From Niabella agricola (GTDB taxonomy: Bacteria; Bacteroidota; Bacteroidia; Chitinophagales; Chitinophagaceae), in the NCBI RefSeq assembly GCF_021538615.1, contig NZ_JAJHIZ010000003.1, forward strand, positions 4,340,001 to 4,404,000: a stretch of 64,000 nt of DNA. The letters run 5' to 3'. Positions within the stretch are counted from its first letter, which is position 1, and every line of letters starts with the position of its first letter. The notes under the pieces are model-generated. The model searched no databases and was not told where the DNA came from. It saw only the letters and a list, made by a program, of their open reading frames with translations. Positions 9,704 to 17,777 of the stretch are shown one piece after another. The position numbers and the translations under genes were made by a program.

Positions 9704-11263
9704 ATGAATAAATTAATAGGTACAATCACCATGACATGCCTGGTCCTTGTAATGGTATGCGGCTTTGGCGGTTGCAAACGATTTTTAAATGTGAACCCGC
9801 CTCTTGCCCTCTCGGGTAACAATTTCTGGAAAACTACGGATGATTTTGACCAATATATGGCAGGCCTTTATGCCAAGTTTCGCCGGAAAACAATGGGGCA
9901 ATCAGGCCCGGGCCTGGATTGTTGTGACGTTCAGTTTTTCCCGGCGGTGGGCGACTTCCGTTGTGCGCCGGTTGCAGGGGTAGACGCTACAGGCAGGCAT
10001 TATATTACGCTGGCCGCCAACAATGACCTTAAAACGCTTACGGGTAGTTACAACAATAATTACTGGGTGGGCACTTTTGCGAAAATTACCGAATGGGGCC
10101 CTTTTTTCGATATTATAGCCGGTTGCAATATCATGGTAGATGCGGTAAATAAAGACAAAGACGTGTTACGGAAGGATAAGAAAGATCAGTTTCTTGGAGA
10201 AGCCGTTTTTTTACGCAACCTTATTTACTTTATGATGGCCCGCTTGTATGGCGATATTCCTTATTATACCAACGCATTTAACCGGAATCCGGAACCGCGC
10301 CAGGCAATGGTTCCGGTGCTGCAAAAATGTTTGGCAGACCTGGGTACTGTTGTAAACAATATGCCCTGGACCTATGTCGACCCGGTAGATAAAGGAGCCC
10401 GGGCTATGCGTGGAAGTGCGTTGGATCTTATGATGAATATCAATATGTGGTGTGCCGGTTTTGACAAGGAAAACAAAGAAAAGTACTGGCAGCAAACCGA
10501 TTCACTGGGCGAGGTATTGCTCACACAAAACAACGGGGCCTACCAGTTAATGCCCATTACCCAAATGCATGAAGTATTTAAAGGCGGTACACCGGAAAGC
10601 CTTTTTGAAATCAGGCAAAACCTGAATACCGGCGAACGTTTTGGCCTGTTTGCTTCTTTTGCCGATAATGTGCTCACCGCTCCCTACAAGCCTAATGGGA
10701 CCACCCGCACATACGCAGGCTACAACCCGGCGTTTATGCAACAATTGTTTCCGACAAATAAGAATGACCTCCGGTGGACTTTGTTTTTCTACCAGCCGCA
10801 AGGGAATACCGATCCGCACCGGCTGCAGTGCATTAAGTTCCTGAACATTTATGCAGTGCCAGGCGAGGATGTAAACCCCGATGACTGCCAGATGATTTTC
10901 CGGTTGCCGGATGCCATATTATTACAGGCAGAGGCCTGTGCGAGTTTGGGTGGTGCTAAAACGCAAAAGGCGATCACCCTCCTCGATATGGTGCGAAAAA
11001 GATCGGGTGCCGATTTATATGTAGAGGGCGAAACGCCGGGACTGGACCTGTCGGATGCAATTTATTACGAGCGTTGTAAAGAGCTGTTTGGCGAAGGATA
11101 TTATTATTTTGACCTTGTAAGAACCGGTCGTATTCTCGATCCGAAATTTTGTTACCATCCGATTTCTGAAAATGATTTTGCATTGGGCGCATGGACCTGG
11201 CCCATCAGTTCATCGGCACTCACGCAAAACCCGGGTATGCAGTTGAACAATTATTGGCAATAA
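9704..11263 (+). CDS. SusD/RagB-family nutrient-binding outer-membrane lipoprotein
   Basis: SusD partner of the preceding SusC. I place the start at ATG 9704, which gives a compact lipoprotein signal (lipobox GFGGC, Cys24). In-frame ATGs at 9656 and 9683 are also possible and would only lengthen the N-region. Family marks are the opening RFLNVNPPLALSGNNFWKTTDDF, the helical LGEAVFLRNLIYFMMARLYGDIP, and the C-terminal block YYERCKELFGEGYYYFDLVR. The length of about 519 aa is typical. The FAS1 gene follows after 32 bp, so translation is likely to be coupled within the operon. Ligand unknown. Confidence 0.9.
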   Translation: MNKLIGTITMTCLVLVMVCGFGGCKRFLNVNPPLALSGNNFWKTTDDFDQYMAGLYAKFRRKTMGQSGPGLDCCDVQFFPAVGDFRCAPVAGVDATGRHYITLAANNDLKTLTGSYNNNYWVGTFAKITEWGPFFDIIAGCNIMVDAVNKDKDVLRKDKKDQFLGEAVFLRNLIYFMMARLYGDIPYYTNAFNRNPEPRQAMVPVLQKCLADLGTVVNNMPWTYVDPVDKGARAMRGSALDLMMNINMWCAGFDKENKEKYWQQTDSLGEVLLTQNNGAYQLMPITQMHEVFKGGTPESLFEIRQNLNTGERFGLFASFADNVLTAPYKPNGTTRTYAGYNPAFMQQLFPTNKNDLRWTLFFYQPQGNTDPHRLQCIKFLNIYAVPGEDVNPDDCQMIFRLPDAILLQAEACASLGGAKTQKAITLLDMVRKRSGADLYVEGETPGLDLSDAIYYERCKELFGEGYYYFDLVRTGRILDPKFCYHPISENDFALGAWTWPISSSALTQNPGMQLNNYWQ

Positions 11264-11295
11264 CAGGAAAAGAAATTTTTAATCGGGACGTTAAA

Positions 11296-12036
11296 ATGAG
11301 AACCATGAAAAGAATTCAGTTGCTTTCGATGTATATACTGGGGATTGCAGCGATGGTCTGTATGACCGGCTGCAAAAAGGATAGTTACTATGAAGACAAG
11401 GGCATCATTGATCCGAAATTCAATGGTACCGTAATCCAGTATCTGCAAAGCAATCGTTACCATCTGTTCGATTCCCTGGTAAGGATCATAAAGCTTTCGG
11501 GTATGGAAAATGTTTTTCAGAATGAGCAGATTACTTTTTTTGCACCCGCCGATCCGTCGATCATCAACTCCCTGCAAACGTTAAACAGTTATTTGCTGTC
11601 GCAGGGGAGAGATACTATTTCCAACCTGGCGCAGCTGCATCCGGACTTTTTGAAGCAACAGCTTTCCAAATATCTTTTTAAGGGGATGCGACGCTTAAGC
11701 GATTACCCGCAGCTCGATCCGAATAATTTCCGCGTTTACGGCGGGCAGTACTACACCTCCTACATGGGCAAAAATATGTTGATCGGCGCTGTGTTCTATG
11801 ATGCCGGGGGAGTGCAATACGCCGGGTACCGGCAGTTATACATAGGGTATCCGGAAGGGGATACCCCGCCAGCTGGCCGGTTGCCGGATATTTTTCGCGT
11901 TGCTACCACCGATATTAATCCTACCAATGGAATTGTACATGCGCTCAATTATTCGGATGCCTTCTTTTTTGGATTTTCACCGAATGATTTTGTTGTAAGC
12001 GCACAGAACTATGGATTCGACTACTCAAAAAAATAA
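11296..12036 (+). CDS. FAS1 (fasciclin)-domain lipoprotein
   Basis: This 246-aa lipoprotein (lipobox CMTGC, Cys26, then KKDSYYED) is a paralogue of the FAS1 lipoprotein at 4632-5330. It has the same layout: IQYLQSN near the mature N-terminus, ITFFAPADPSIINSL as the FAS1 opening, LKQQLSKYLFKG in the middle, and NPTNGIVHALNYSD at the end. Here the NGIVH histidine is kept, unlike in the first copy. The open frame extends upstream into the SusD gene, but ATG 11296 directly precedes the signal peptide and is the sensible start. It probably belongs to the second SusCD complex as an accessory binding protein. Confidence 0.75.
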   Translation: MRTMKRIQLLSMYILGIAAMVCMTGCKKDSYYEDKGIIDPKFNGTVIQYLQSNRYHLFDSLVRIIKLSGMENVFQNEQITFFAPADPSIINSLQTLNSYLLSQGRDTISNLAQLHPDFLKQQLSKYLFKGMRRLSDYPQLDPNNFRVYGGQYYTSYMGKNMLIGAVFYDAGGVQYAGYRQLYIGYPEGDTPPAGRLPDIFRVATTDINPTNGIVHALNYSDAFFFGFSPNDFVVSAQNYGFDYSKK

Positions 12037-12043
12037 TTTTAAA

Positions 12044-13714
12044 ATGAATATGCTTCGTCGAATATATCTAGTACCGTTAATAGCCGCAGGAGTATTGCTG
12101 TTATCGGTAACGGCCTGTGTTAAGAAAGCTGAATTAGCCGGCGAGCCTTACCCGCCGCATCCCCAGCCTGTAATCAGCTTTTATGGCAAGCCGGGCACTG
12201 TTATCCAGGGAAGCGAAGGAGATACCATCACGCTGCAGGTAGCAGGCATAAAACAGCTTGCGGCCGGTTACCGTTTTTTATTGAATGGCATTTCGGCCAC
12301 CATTGTAAGCGCTACCGACAGCCTCTTGTCTATAAAAATTCCTCCGAGCGCATCCTCCGGACCGGGAAGCATTGCCACGGCCGACGGACAGTTTTATTAC
12401 GGACCCACGATCACGATTACGGGTAAGGTTTCCATCGATCGCGATTTTAATAACGCCTCCTCTACTGTGGGCGCCAATGGTTATGTAAGCAGTGTGTTTA
12501 AAAAAGCAGATAACAACTACCTGTTGATGGGCGGTTTTACCAATTATAATAACCAAAGTACTCCTTTAGGCCGTATCGCCCAAATAAACCCGGGTGGTAA
12601 TTTTATGACCAGTAATGCTGGTTTGGGGGCATCGGGCGGTATAGCTACTTTGCTTCCGGTAACCATCCTGGGCCAAACGCGTTATGTGATCGGTGGTAAT
12701 TTTGGTGGGTATTACTCATCGCGTTTTTCTGTTTCCAATATCACTCAAATCAATACCAACCTTTCGATCGACAGTGTTACCGTAGCTGTGCAAAACCCTG
12801 ATCCGGAAAATGCACCGCAGAACAATACAGATACCGTAGCCAATTTTAATGCGCGCCTGTTTAACGGCAACGTGGTGCGTATATTCCAGGATGTGGATCC
12901 CAATAAAATAATCGCAGTGGGCAATTTTGATTCCTACTACCGTGTGGATTATGCCAACTCCATTAAGGGAAATTACTATCCCTATTTCAGACCTATCCGG
13001 AACTTTGTGCGGATGAGCCTGAGCGAGATTGAAACGGGCCGTCTTGATACGACTTATAATTACAGCTATATTCCAGCAACCGGGAAGTATGATCCCAACC
13101 TGAACGGGGATATCAATGATGCCGTTCAGCTGAGCAATAAAACGATTGTAGTGGCCGGTTCATTTACCGCACTCAATACACCGTCCAACCCGGCAGCCCC
13201 GGTTACAGCGGTTCCCGGCGTTATGGCGTTGACCAGTACCGGCGGTATCAATACCGATTTTGCATCGGCCATAGGTTCTGGTGCCAACGGTACCATTTTT
13301 AAGATTACTTACAATGCCACCACAAAAAAGATATTGCTGACGGGTAACTTTACCCAGTTTAATAACCGGCCGGCCAAAGGGGTCGTGATGCTTAACGAGG
13401 ATGGTACGGCAGATCCTTCTTTTACGCTGAAATCTTATGATGGCGGCCTTGTTACGTATGCCGGCCAGCTCAGCAACGGCAAGGTTATTATTGCCGGAAG
13501 CTTTAACAAGTATGATGGTGTGGTACGGCAGGGATTTGCCATCCTAAATGCCGATGGATCCCTGGCCAGTGGTTACAACAACTCCGGAGCCTTCTCAGGA
13601 ACGATTTATGGCATCTATGAAGTGGCGGCGGATAAACTGATGATCTTTGGGTCGATCAGCCTGTTCGACAACACGCGGGTGGGCAACATTGTGCAGCTGA
13701 AAATAGCGCCATAG
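12044..13714 (+). CDS. IPT-like plus delta-60-type beta-propeller lipoprotein (DUF5008-like)
   Basis: A 556-aa lipoprotein (lipobox SVTAC, Cys25, then VKKAEL). After a proline-rich linker comes an immunoglobulin-like IPT/TIG-type domain (about residues 40-130: PGTVIQGSEGDTITLQV and a turn like YRFLLNGI). The rest is built from delta-60-like repeats of the form 'ILLTGNFTQFN-N-R...GVVMLNEDGTADPSF'; clear copies are centred near residues 165, 365, 440, 480 and 525. In known proteins such repeats fold into beta-propellers. No catalytic residues are seen. The gene starts 8 bp after the FAS1 stop. I read it as a large surface binding platform of the second cassette. The DUF5008 name is from memory. 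Confidence 0.65.
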   Translation: MNMLRRIYLVPLIAAGVLLLSVTACVKKAELAGEPYPPHPQPVISFYGKPGTVIQGSEGDTITLQVAGIKQLAAGYRFLLNGISATIVSATDSLLSIKIPPSASSGPGSIATADGQFYYGPTITITGKVSIDRDFNNASSTVGANGYVSSVFKKADNNYLLMGGFTNYNNQSTPLGRIAQINPGGNFMTSNAGLGASGGIATLLPVTILGQTRYVIGGNFGGYYSSRFSVSNITQINTNLSIDSVTVAVQNPDPENAPQNNTDTVANFNARLFNGNVVRIFQDVDPNKIIAVGNFDSYYRVDYANSIKGNYYPYFRPIRNFVRMSLSEIETGRLDTTYNYSYIPATGKYDPNLNGDINDAVQLSNKTIVVAGSFTALNTPSNPAAPVTAVPGVMALTSTGGINTDFASAIGSGANGTIFKITYNATTKKILLTGNFTQFNNRPAKGVVMLNEDGTADPSFTLKSYDGGLVTYAGQLSNGKVIIAGSFNKYDGVVRQGFAILNADGSLASGYNNSGAFSGTIYGIYEVAADKLMIFGSISLFDNTRVGNIVQLKIAP

Positions 13715-13746
13715 GGCATTTTTATTCATTTTATAAGCGGTATGCT

Positions 13747-15660
13747 ATGCAGAAGAATCAAAGAAATAAAAAGATAAGTACGGGTGTAGCCTTTGCTGTT
13801 ATGGCTGCTTTTCTTTCATTGTATGCGATCATGTCCTGCAACCGGACATTTCCTGATCAGCAAAACCAGTTAAGGACCGGTTATCCCGATTCGGCACAGG
13901 GCGCTGCTCTAAACAGGAAAGTACTGTACCTGATCCTGGATGGGGCAGAAGGGAAACAAATCCAGGCATTAAACCCTCCGAATATCCGTTCCCTGCTGGC
14001 CAACGGCGTATATAGCTGGGTAGGCGTGAGCGGTGGGCTTCCTCCGGATTCTACTTTGCCCGCTACCTGGACGAATATGATGACGGGAATTCCTACCGAT
14101 AAAACCAATGTGGGTGTGAATTTTCAATCGGCCAACTTTAGTCAGTATCCCACTTTTATTTCAAGAATAAAAACGATGGCCGCAGGCACCCGTATTGCCG
14201 GGTTTGCTGCATCTGCCTTGTTTAGCCAGTATTTATTAAAAGATGCCACCGTAAATACGCTTACCGAGAATAACGATGAGCAGGTAACACAAAATGTAAT
14301 GAGCGAACTGGGCAAACCGGAGGCAACCATTGTGGTAGGCCAGTTTCATAGCATTGCTGCCGCAGGCGATCAATACGGATACCTGGCTGCTACGGCGGAA
14401 TACTCCAATGCTGTAAATAGGGTGGATGGCTATATCGGAGCTATTATGGCTACGTTGAAAAAACGAACTGGCTATAAGCAGGAAAACTGGCTGGTAGTAG
14501 TGGCCTCCAATTTAAACGGAACTGTAAATAAATATGCCGGCACGGCGGCAGCGGCAACTTATTTCGGAGACTCGCGGCGCAACAATTTTGTTATTTTCAG
14601 CAGCCCCCGGTTTAAAGAACTCCAGGTAAATCCAAATGGGGCACCGGCTTCTACAGCAGGCTATGTCAATTATATCGACTCGGTGCTGCAGCTGCAGGGA
14701 ACGGGCGCCAATCAGGTACGGGTGTATGGCAATGACGACAAACATATTTTTGACCTGATAAAAGGAACCCAGCGCACCCTTGAATTTAAATTAAAAGTGC
14801 CGGCAACCAATTATAAAACGGAAATCAATGGTCAGGGCTTTTACAACCTTTTTGGTACGCTGCGGGCACAAACCAATACCGATAACCAGGCGGCAGGCTG
14901 GCATATTATGACCTGCGCCGGCTGGTGCAACAATACCAAGCTATTCATCAACTTTGCAACTGCCGACCGGCACGATGAAGGCAATAACGGCCAATATGAT
15001 GCAGAAAGGCCGGGAGACGATGGCCAATGGCACAATATTGCACTGGTCATTAACTGGCCGGCAAACAGCAACCTGATCAAGTTTAAATTTTACATGGATG
15101 GCACATTGCGTACCATCAACGACCGGCAGGGCTCCCGGGCCACCACGGAAGGGGAATATGATGCGGGAAACGCAACCAGCATTGTTTCGAAGGGAAAGTT
15201 TTATATCGGCCCGCCCACAGATGCGCTTCCTCAAATGAATATTTATTCCGATAACTGTTACATTACGGACCTGCGGTACTGGAATGTAGCGTTTACGGAT
15301 GCGGACGTGGCCAAATATTCCTGTAAGTCCTACATCCCGGACGACCACCCTTACCTGAACAAACTGGTTGCCTACTACAAGCTTAACAACCTCTCCGGTA
15401 ATGTGGTAAAAGATTTATCACCCACCGGGCAGGATGCCATCGTGGTTGACCCTTCAAAAAGAGCCAACTTTACAAAGTTCAATGAAACGGCAAAAGGCGT
15501 ATGCCCCGATCCGAACAGCAATTTTTATAAAGCTACCATTACGGGTCTGGATGTTCCGATGCTCATTTACCAATGGATGGGCTTTGGTACGCCGGACTCC
15601 TGGGGGCTGGGTGGCAGGATATGGAGCACCGGGTATACGGATGTTGTTCCACCTCAGTAA
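13747..15660 (+). CDS. Alkaline-phosphatase-fold lipoprotein with LamG-like domain (DUF4983-like), probable pseudoenzyme
   Basis: A 637-aa lipoprotein (IMSC, Cys31). Residues 57-290 resemble the type I phosphodiesterase/alkaline-phosphatase fold: KVLYLILDGAEG contains the first metal Asp (Asp65), and LPATWTNMMTG matches the nucleophile loop. Where active relatives have D-x-x-GH and SDHG metal-binding motifs, this protein reads FHSIAAAGDQYG (200-211) and ASNLNG (253-258), so the Asp/His ligands seem lost. Residues about 345-560 form a LamG/concanavalin-like domain (LEFKLKVP, WHNIALVINW, KFYMDGTLR, KFYIGPP), with a C-terminal tail shared with the paralogue at 17778. It is probably a surface-bound carbohydrate or phosphoglycan binder. 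The active-site reading is my manual alignment. Confidence 0.65.
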   Translation: MQKNQRNKKISTGVAFAVMAAFLSLYAIMSCNRTFPDQQNQLRTGYPDSAQGAALNRKVLYLILDGAEGKQIQALNPPNIRSLLANGVYSWVGVSGGLPPDSTLPATWTNMMTGIPTDKTNVGVNFQSANFSQYPTFISRIKTMAAGTRIAGFAASALFSQYLLKDATVNTLTENNDEQVTQNVMSELGKPEATIVVGQFHSIAAAGDQYGYLAATAEYSNAVNRVDGYIGAIMATLKKRTGYKQENWLVVVASNLNGTVNKYAGTAAAATYFGDSRRNNFVIFSSPRFKELQVNPNGAPASTAGYVNYIDSVLQLQGTGANQVRVYGNDDKHIFDLIKGTQRTLEFKLKVPATNYKTEINGQGFYNLFGTLRAQTNTDNQAAGWHIMTCAGWCNNTKLFINFATADRHDEGNNGQYDAERPGDDGQWHNIALVINWPANSNLIKFKFYMDGTLRTINDRQGSRATTEGEYDAGNATSIVSKGKFYIGPPTDALPQMNIYSDNCYITDLRYWNVAFTDADVAKYSCKSYIPDDHPYLNKLVAYYKLNNLSGNVVKDLSPTGQDAIVVDPSKRANFTKFNETAKGVCPDPNSNFYKATITGLDVPMLIYQWMGFGTPDSWGLGGRIWSTGYTDVVPPQ

Positions 15661-15698
15661 TCGGTCAAAAACGAATTATTTAATTTAAAAATAATAGA

Positions 15699-17720
15699 AT
15701 GAAAAGGGTACATGGCTTATTAGTGGCTATCCTATCTGTATCTGTCATCCTTGTATCGGGCTGTAAGAAATATGGGTTTAATATACCGGATGGGTATAAT
15801 GTAGACTCGTTAAAAACAAATGTAACGATAGATACCTCCGGTAAAAATGAGGATAACAGTTTTTTGCAGCACGTGCGGATGTTTCCGGGCCTGGTGGAAC
15901 CGGGTGAGGCAAGGCTGCAGAATGCCCAGGTGGTGCTGAACCTCAATTACCTCAAGGCGCAACGAAGCTACCTGATGATGTATGTGGAGCCGGGTTACAG
16001 CACCAGCCGCATTTACAGTACAGGTATGTATGCGCCGCCAGGCGGGGAAATTACCATTACTGTTCCGGCCGGGGTTACCGGGCTTAGCTGCCAGGTGGGA
16101 ATCTGGTCCAATACGGTTAGCGGCAACATGCGTTATTCTCGTATCATTACCAGGCAGGAGCTCTTCCCTGGTGTCAATAAAATCAAAAACCTGTTTGGGG
16201 GACATGTGTATATACTGCCGTCATATCCGGTCGAGAACCCGGTTGCACTCAGTTTTTCGGGCACCTGCAAAAGTCCTGATTTTGTATTGGGCACTACTGC
16301 CGCTGCAGCCTGGAAGCAGGCTATTCAAAACTCGGGAGTGCCCTGGTTTGAGCTGGCTTCGTCTACCATGGTGCTTACATTGCCCGTAGACAAAATGAAA
16401 GCTTACCTGGCCCTGCATCCGGATTTTGACCCTGTACAGGTGATGCAGCAGTGGGATAATATGATACAAACCGACTTTAATGGCTGGGCGGGGCTCACTG
16501 CAGGGTCGGTCGATCCGGCACATCGGTCGCCACAATTTCCCTGGCGTACAGCCTTGGATGCCCAGCCCTCTTACCTCACAGGAGCCTACCCGTTGTTTGC
16601 TTTAAACACCGACGAATGGATGCACAAACTGCTTGCGGTAAATGACGAAACAATAACCGGCGTCAGCCAGTCGTGGGATATGGTTACAGCGCTGGGTTTA
16701 CTGTATGCCCAGCCCAAATGGATCTGGAGCGGATTATTCCAGGCTTCCGTGGGTAACCTGTTTTTGTTTGAGCGCGCCAAAAGGCTTAACATTACCGATA
16801 TGACCGGGTTTAACCCGCAACTCTTTAATGCGCAAGTAGTAACTGAAGCGTTGCGCTTTTCGAATGACCCCACCATTAACCCTGCTACCAACCTTGCCAA
16901 AAGCTTTGATAATGATTCCCGGCTGAACAGTGCTATCCGGAAGACCATACCCTTCCTGCAAATCTTTGAAAAGCTTAAGAGTGCAGACAATACAAAAGAT
17001 GGTTATGGTTTTATGACGTATATTTTTAAAAAGACCCGTGATACACCGCTCCGCATATTCATTAATGACGATGCCCGCAAGGATTTCTTGTATGAATCGC
17101 TTTGCGAGTATACCGGCCTGAACTGTATTTTCTTCTTCCGGGCCTGGGGGATTAATATTAGCCCCACAAAGCAATCGGAGATGGCTGCTAAGTACCCGGT
17201 GATGCTCACCAAAAATATATGGCAGTATAACCCCCTTACCAAAACGGGAGGCGATTCCACCGTACTCAATTTGCCCGGTCTGCCTTTTTCAAGGGCGCTG
17301 TGGACGGTTTCGGCAGACTCATATGAGCCCAATGGTGAAGGACCTCCCAACGGCTGGCCGATATCGGCAATTGATGGCAATGTGGGTACTTTCTGGCACA
17401 CCCAATGGCAGGGCGGCGGTCCCGCATTTCCACACTGGTTCCTGATCGATATGCACGAGGCACTTCCGGTTTCCGGAATGATATTCACCCCAAGGCAGAG
17501 TGATTGTTGCAGGAATATACCAAAAGACTATAAGATTTATATTGGAAATACTACAGACGAGGCTGGTATGACCCTGGCCGCGCAAGGTGTATTCCAGAAT
17601 AATAACAGTACCCAACGGGTTAATTTTACGACCCCGGTAACCGGGCGGTTTATAAAACTGGTGTTTGCGAGCGGCTATAGTAATACTTATGCTGTTATGG
17701 CGGAGATACAGGCGTTTTAA
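15699..17720 (+). CDS. M60-peptidase-like lipoprotein with C-terminal F5/8C domain, catalytic motif lost
   Basis: A 673-aa lipoprotein (VSGC, Cys22). The N-terminal region has the M60/enhancin accessory sandwich (STGMYAPPGGEITITVPAGV near 107-126, GGHVYILPSY near 167-176), followed by the metallopeptidase fold (about 190-470). In active M60 enzymes a W-x-x-x-HExxH motif is followed by W-x-W-x-G-x-x-E. This protein instead reads SWDMVTALGLLYAQ (zinc-motif positions Thr330, Ala331, Leu334) and WIWSGLFQASVGNLF (Gln348 for Glu). All zinc and catalytic positions are thus substituted. Residues about 540-673 form a discoidin-type F5/8C domain (AIDGNVGTFWHTQW, GRFIKLVFAS). M60 proteins bind and cut mucin-like glycoproteins; this one may only bind. 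It lies between two alkaline-phosphatase-fold paralogues. Confidence 0.7.
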   Translation: MKRVHGLLVAILSVSVILVSGCKKYGFNIPDGYNVDSLKTNVTIDTSGKNEDNSFLQHVRMFPGLVEPGEARLQNAQVVLNLNYLKAQRSYLMMYVEPGYSTSRIYSTGMYAPPGGEITITVPAGVTGLSCQVGIWSNTVSGNMRYSRIITRQELFPGVNKIKNLFGGHVYILPSYPVENPVALSFSGTCKSPDFVLGTTAAAAWKQAIQNSGVPWFELASSTMVLTLPVDKMKAYLALHPDFDPVQVMQQWDNMIQTDFNGWAGLTAGSVDPAHRSPQFPWRTALDAQPSYLTGAYPLFALNTDEWMHKLLAVNDETITGVSQSWDMVTALGLLYAQPKWIWSGLFQASVGNLFLFERAKRLNITDMTGFNPQLFNAQVVTEALRFSNDPTINPATNLAKSFDNDSRLNSAIRKTIPFLQIFEKLKSADNTKDGYGFMTYIFKKTRDTPLRIFINDDARKDFLYESLCEYTGLNCIFFFRAWGINISPTKQSEMAAKYPVMLTKNIWQYNPLTKTGGDSTVLNLPGLPFSRALWTVSADSYEPNGEGPPNGWPISAIDGNVGTFWHTQWQGGGPAFPHWFLIDMHEALPVSGMIFTPRQSDCCRNIPKDYKIYIGNTTDEAGMTLAAQGVFQNNNSTQRVNFTTPVTGRFIKLVFASGYSNTYAVMAEIQAF

Positions 17721-17777
17721 TAAAATCAGTAAACAGGGATTGGTCAACTACACCAAGCCATCGAAAAAATATTGCGG

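Noticed and set aside
14941..15348. Antisense frame of 135 codons inside the first phosphatase-like gene
   Set aside because: It is a shadow of the real coding frame, with no start context and no recognisable protein features.
17003..17488. Antisense frame of 161 codons opposite the M60-like gene
   Set aside because: It overlaps a well-supported lipoprotein gene and contains no domain.
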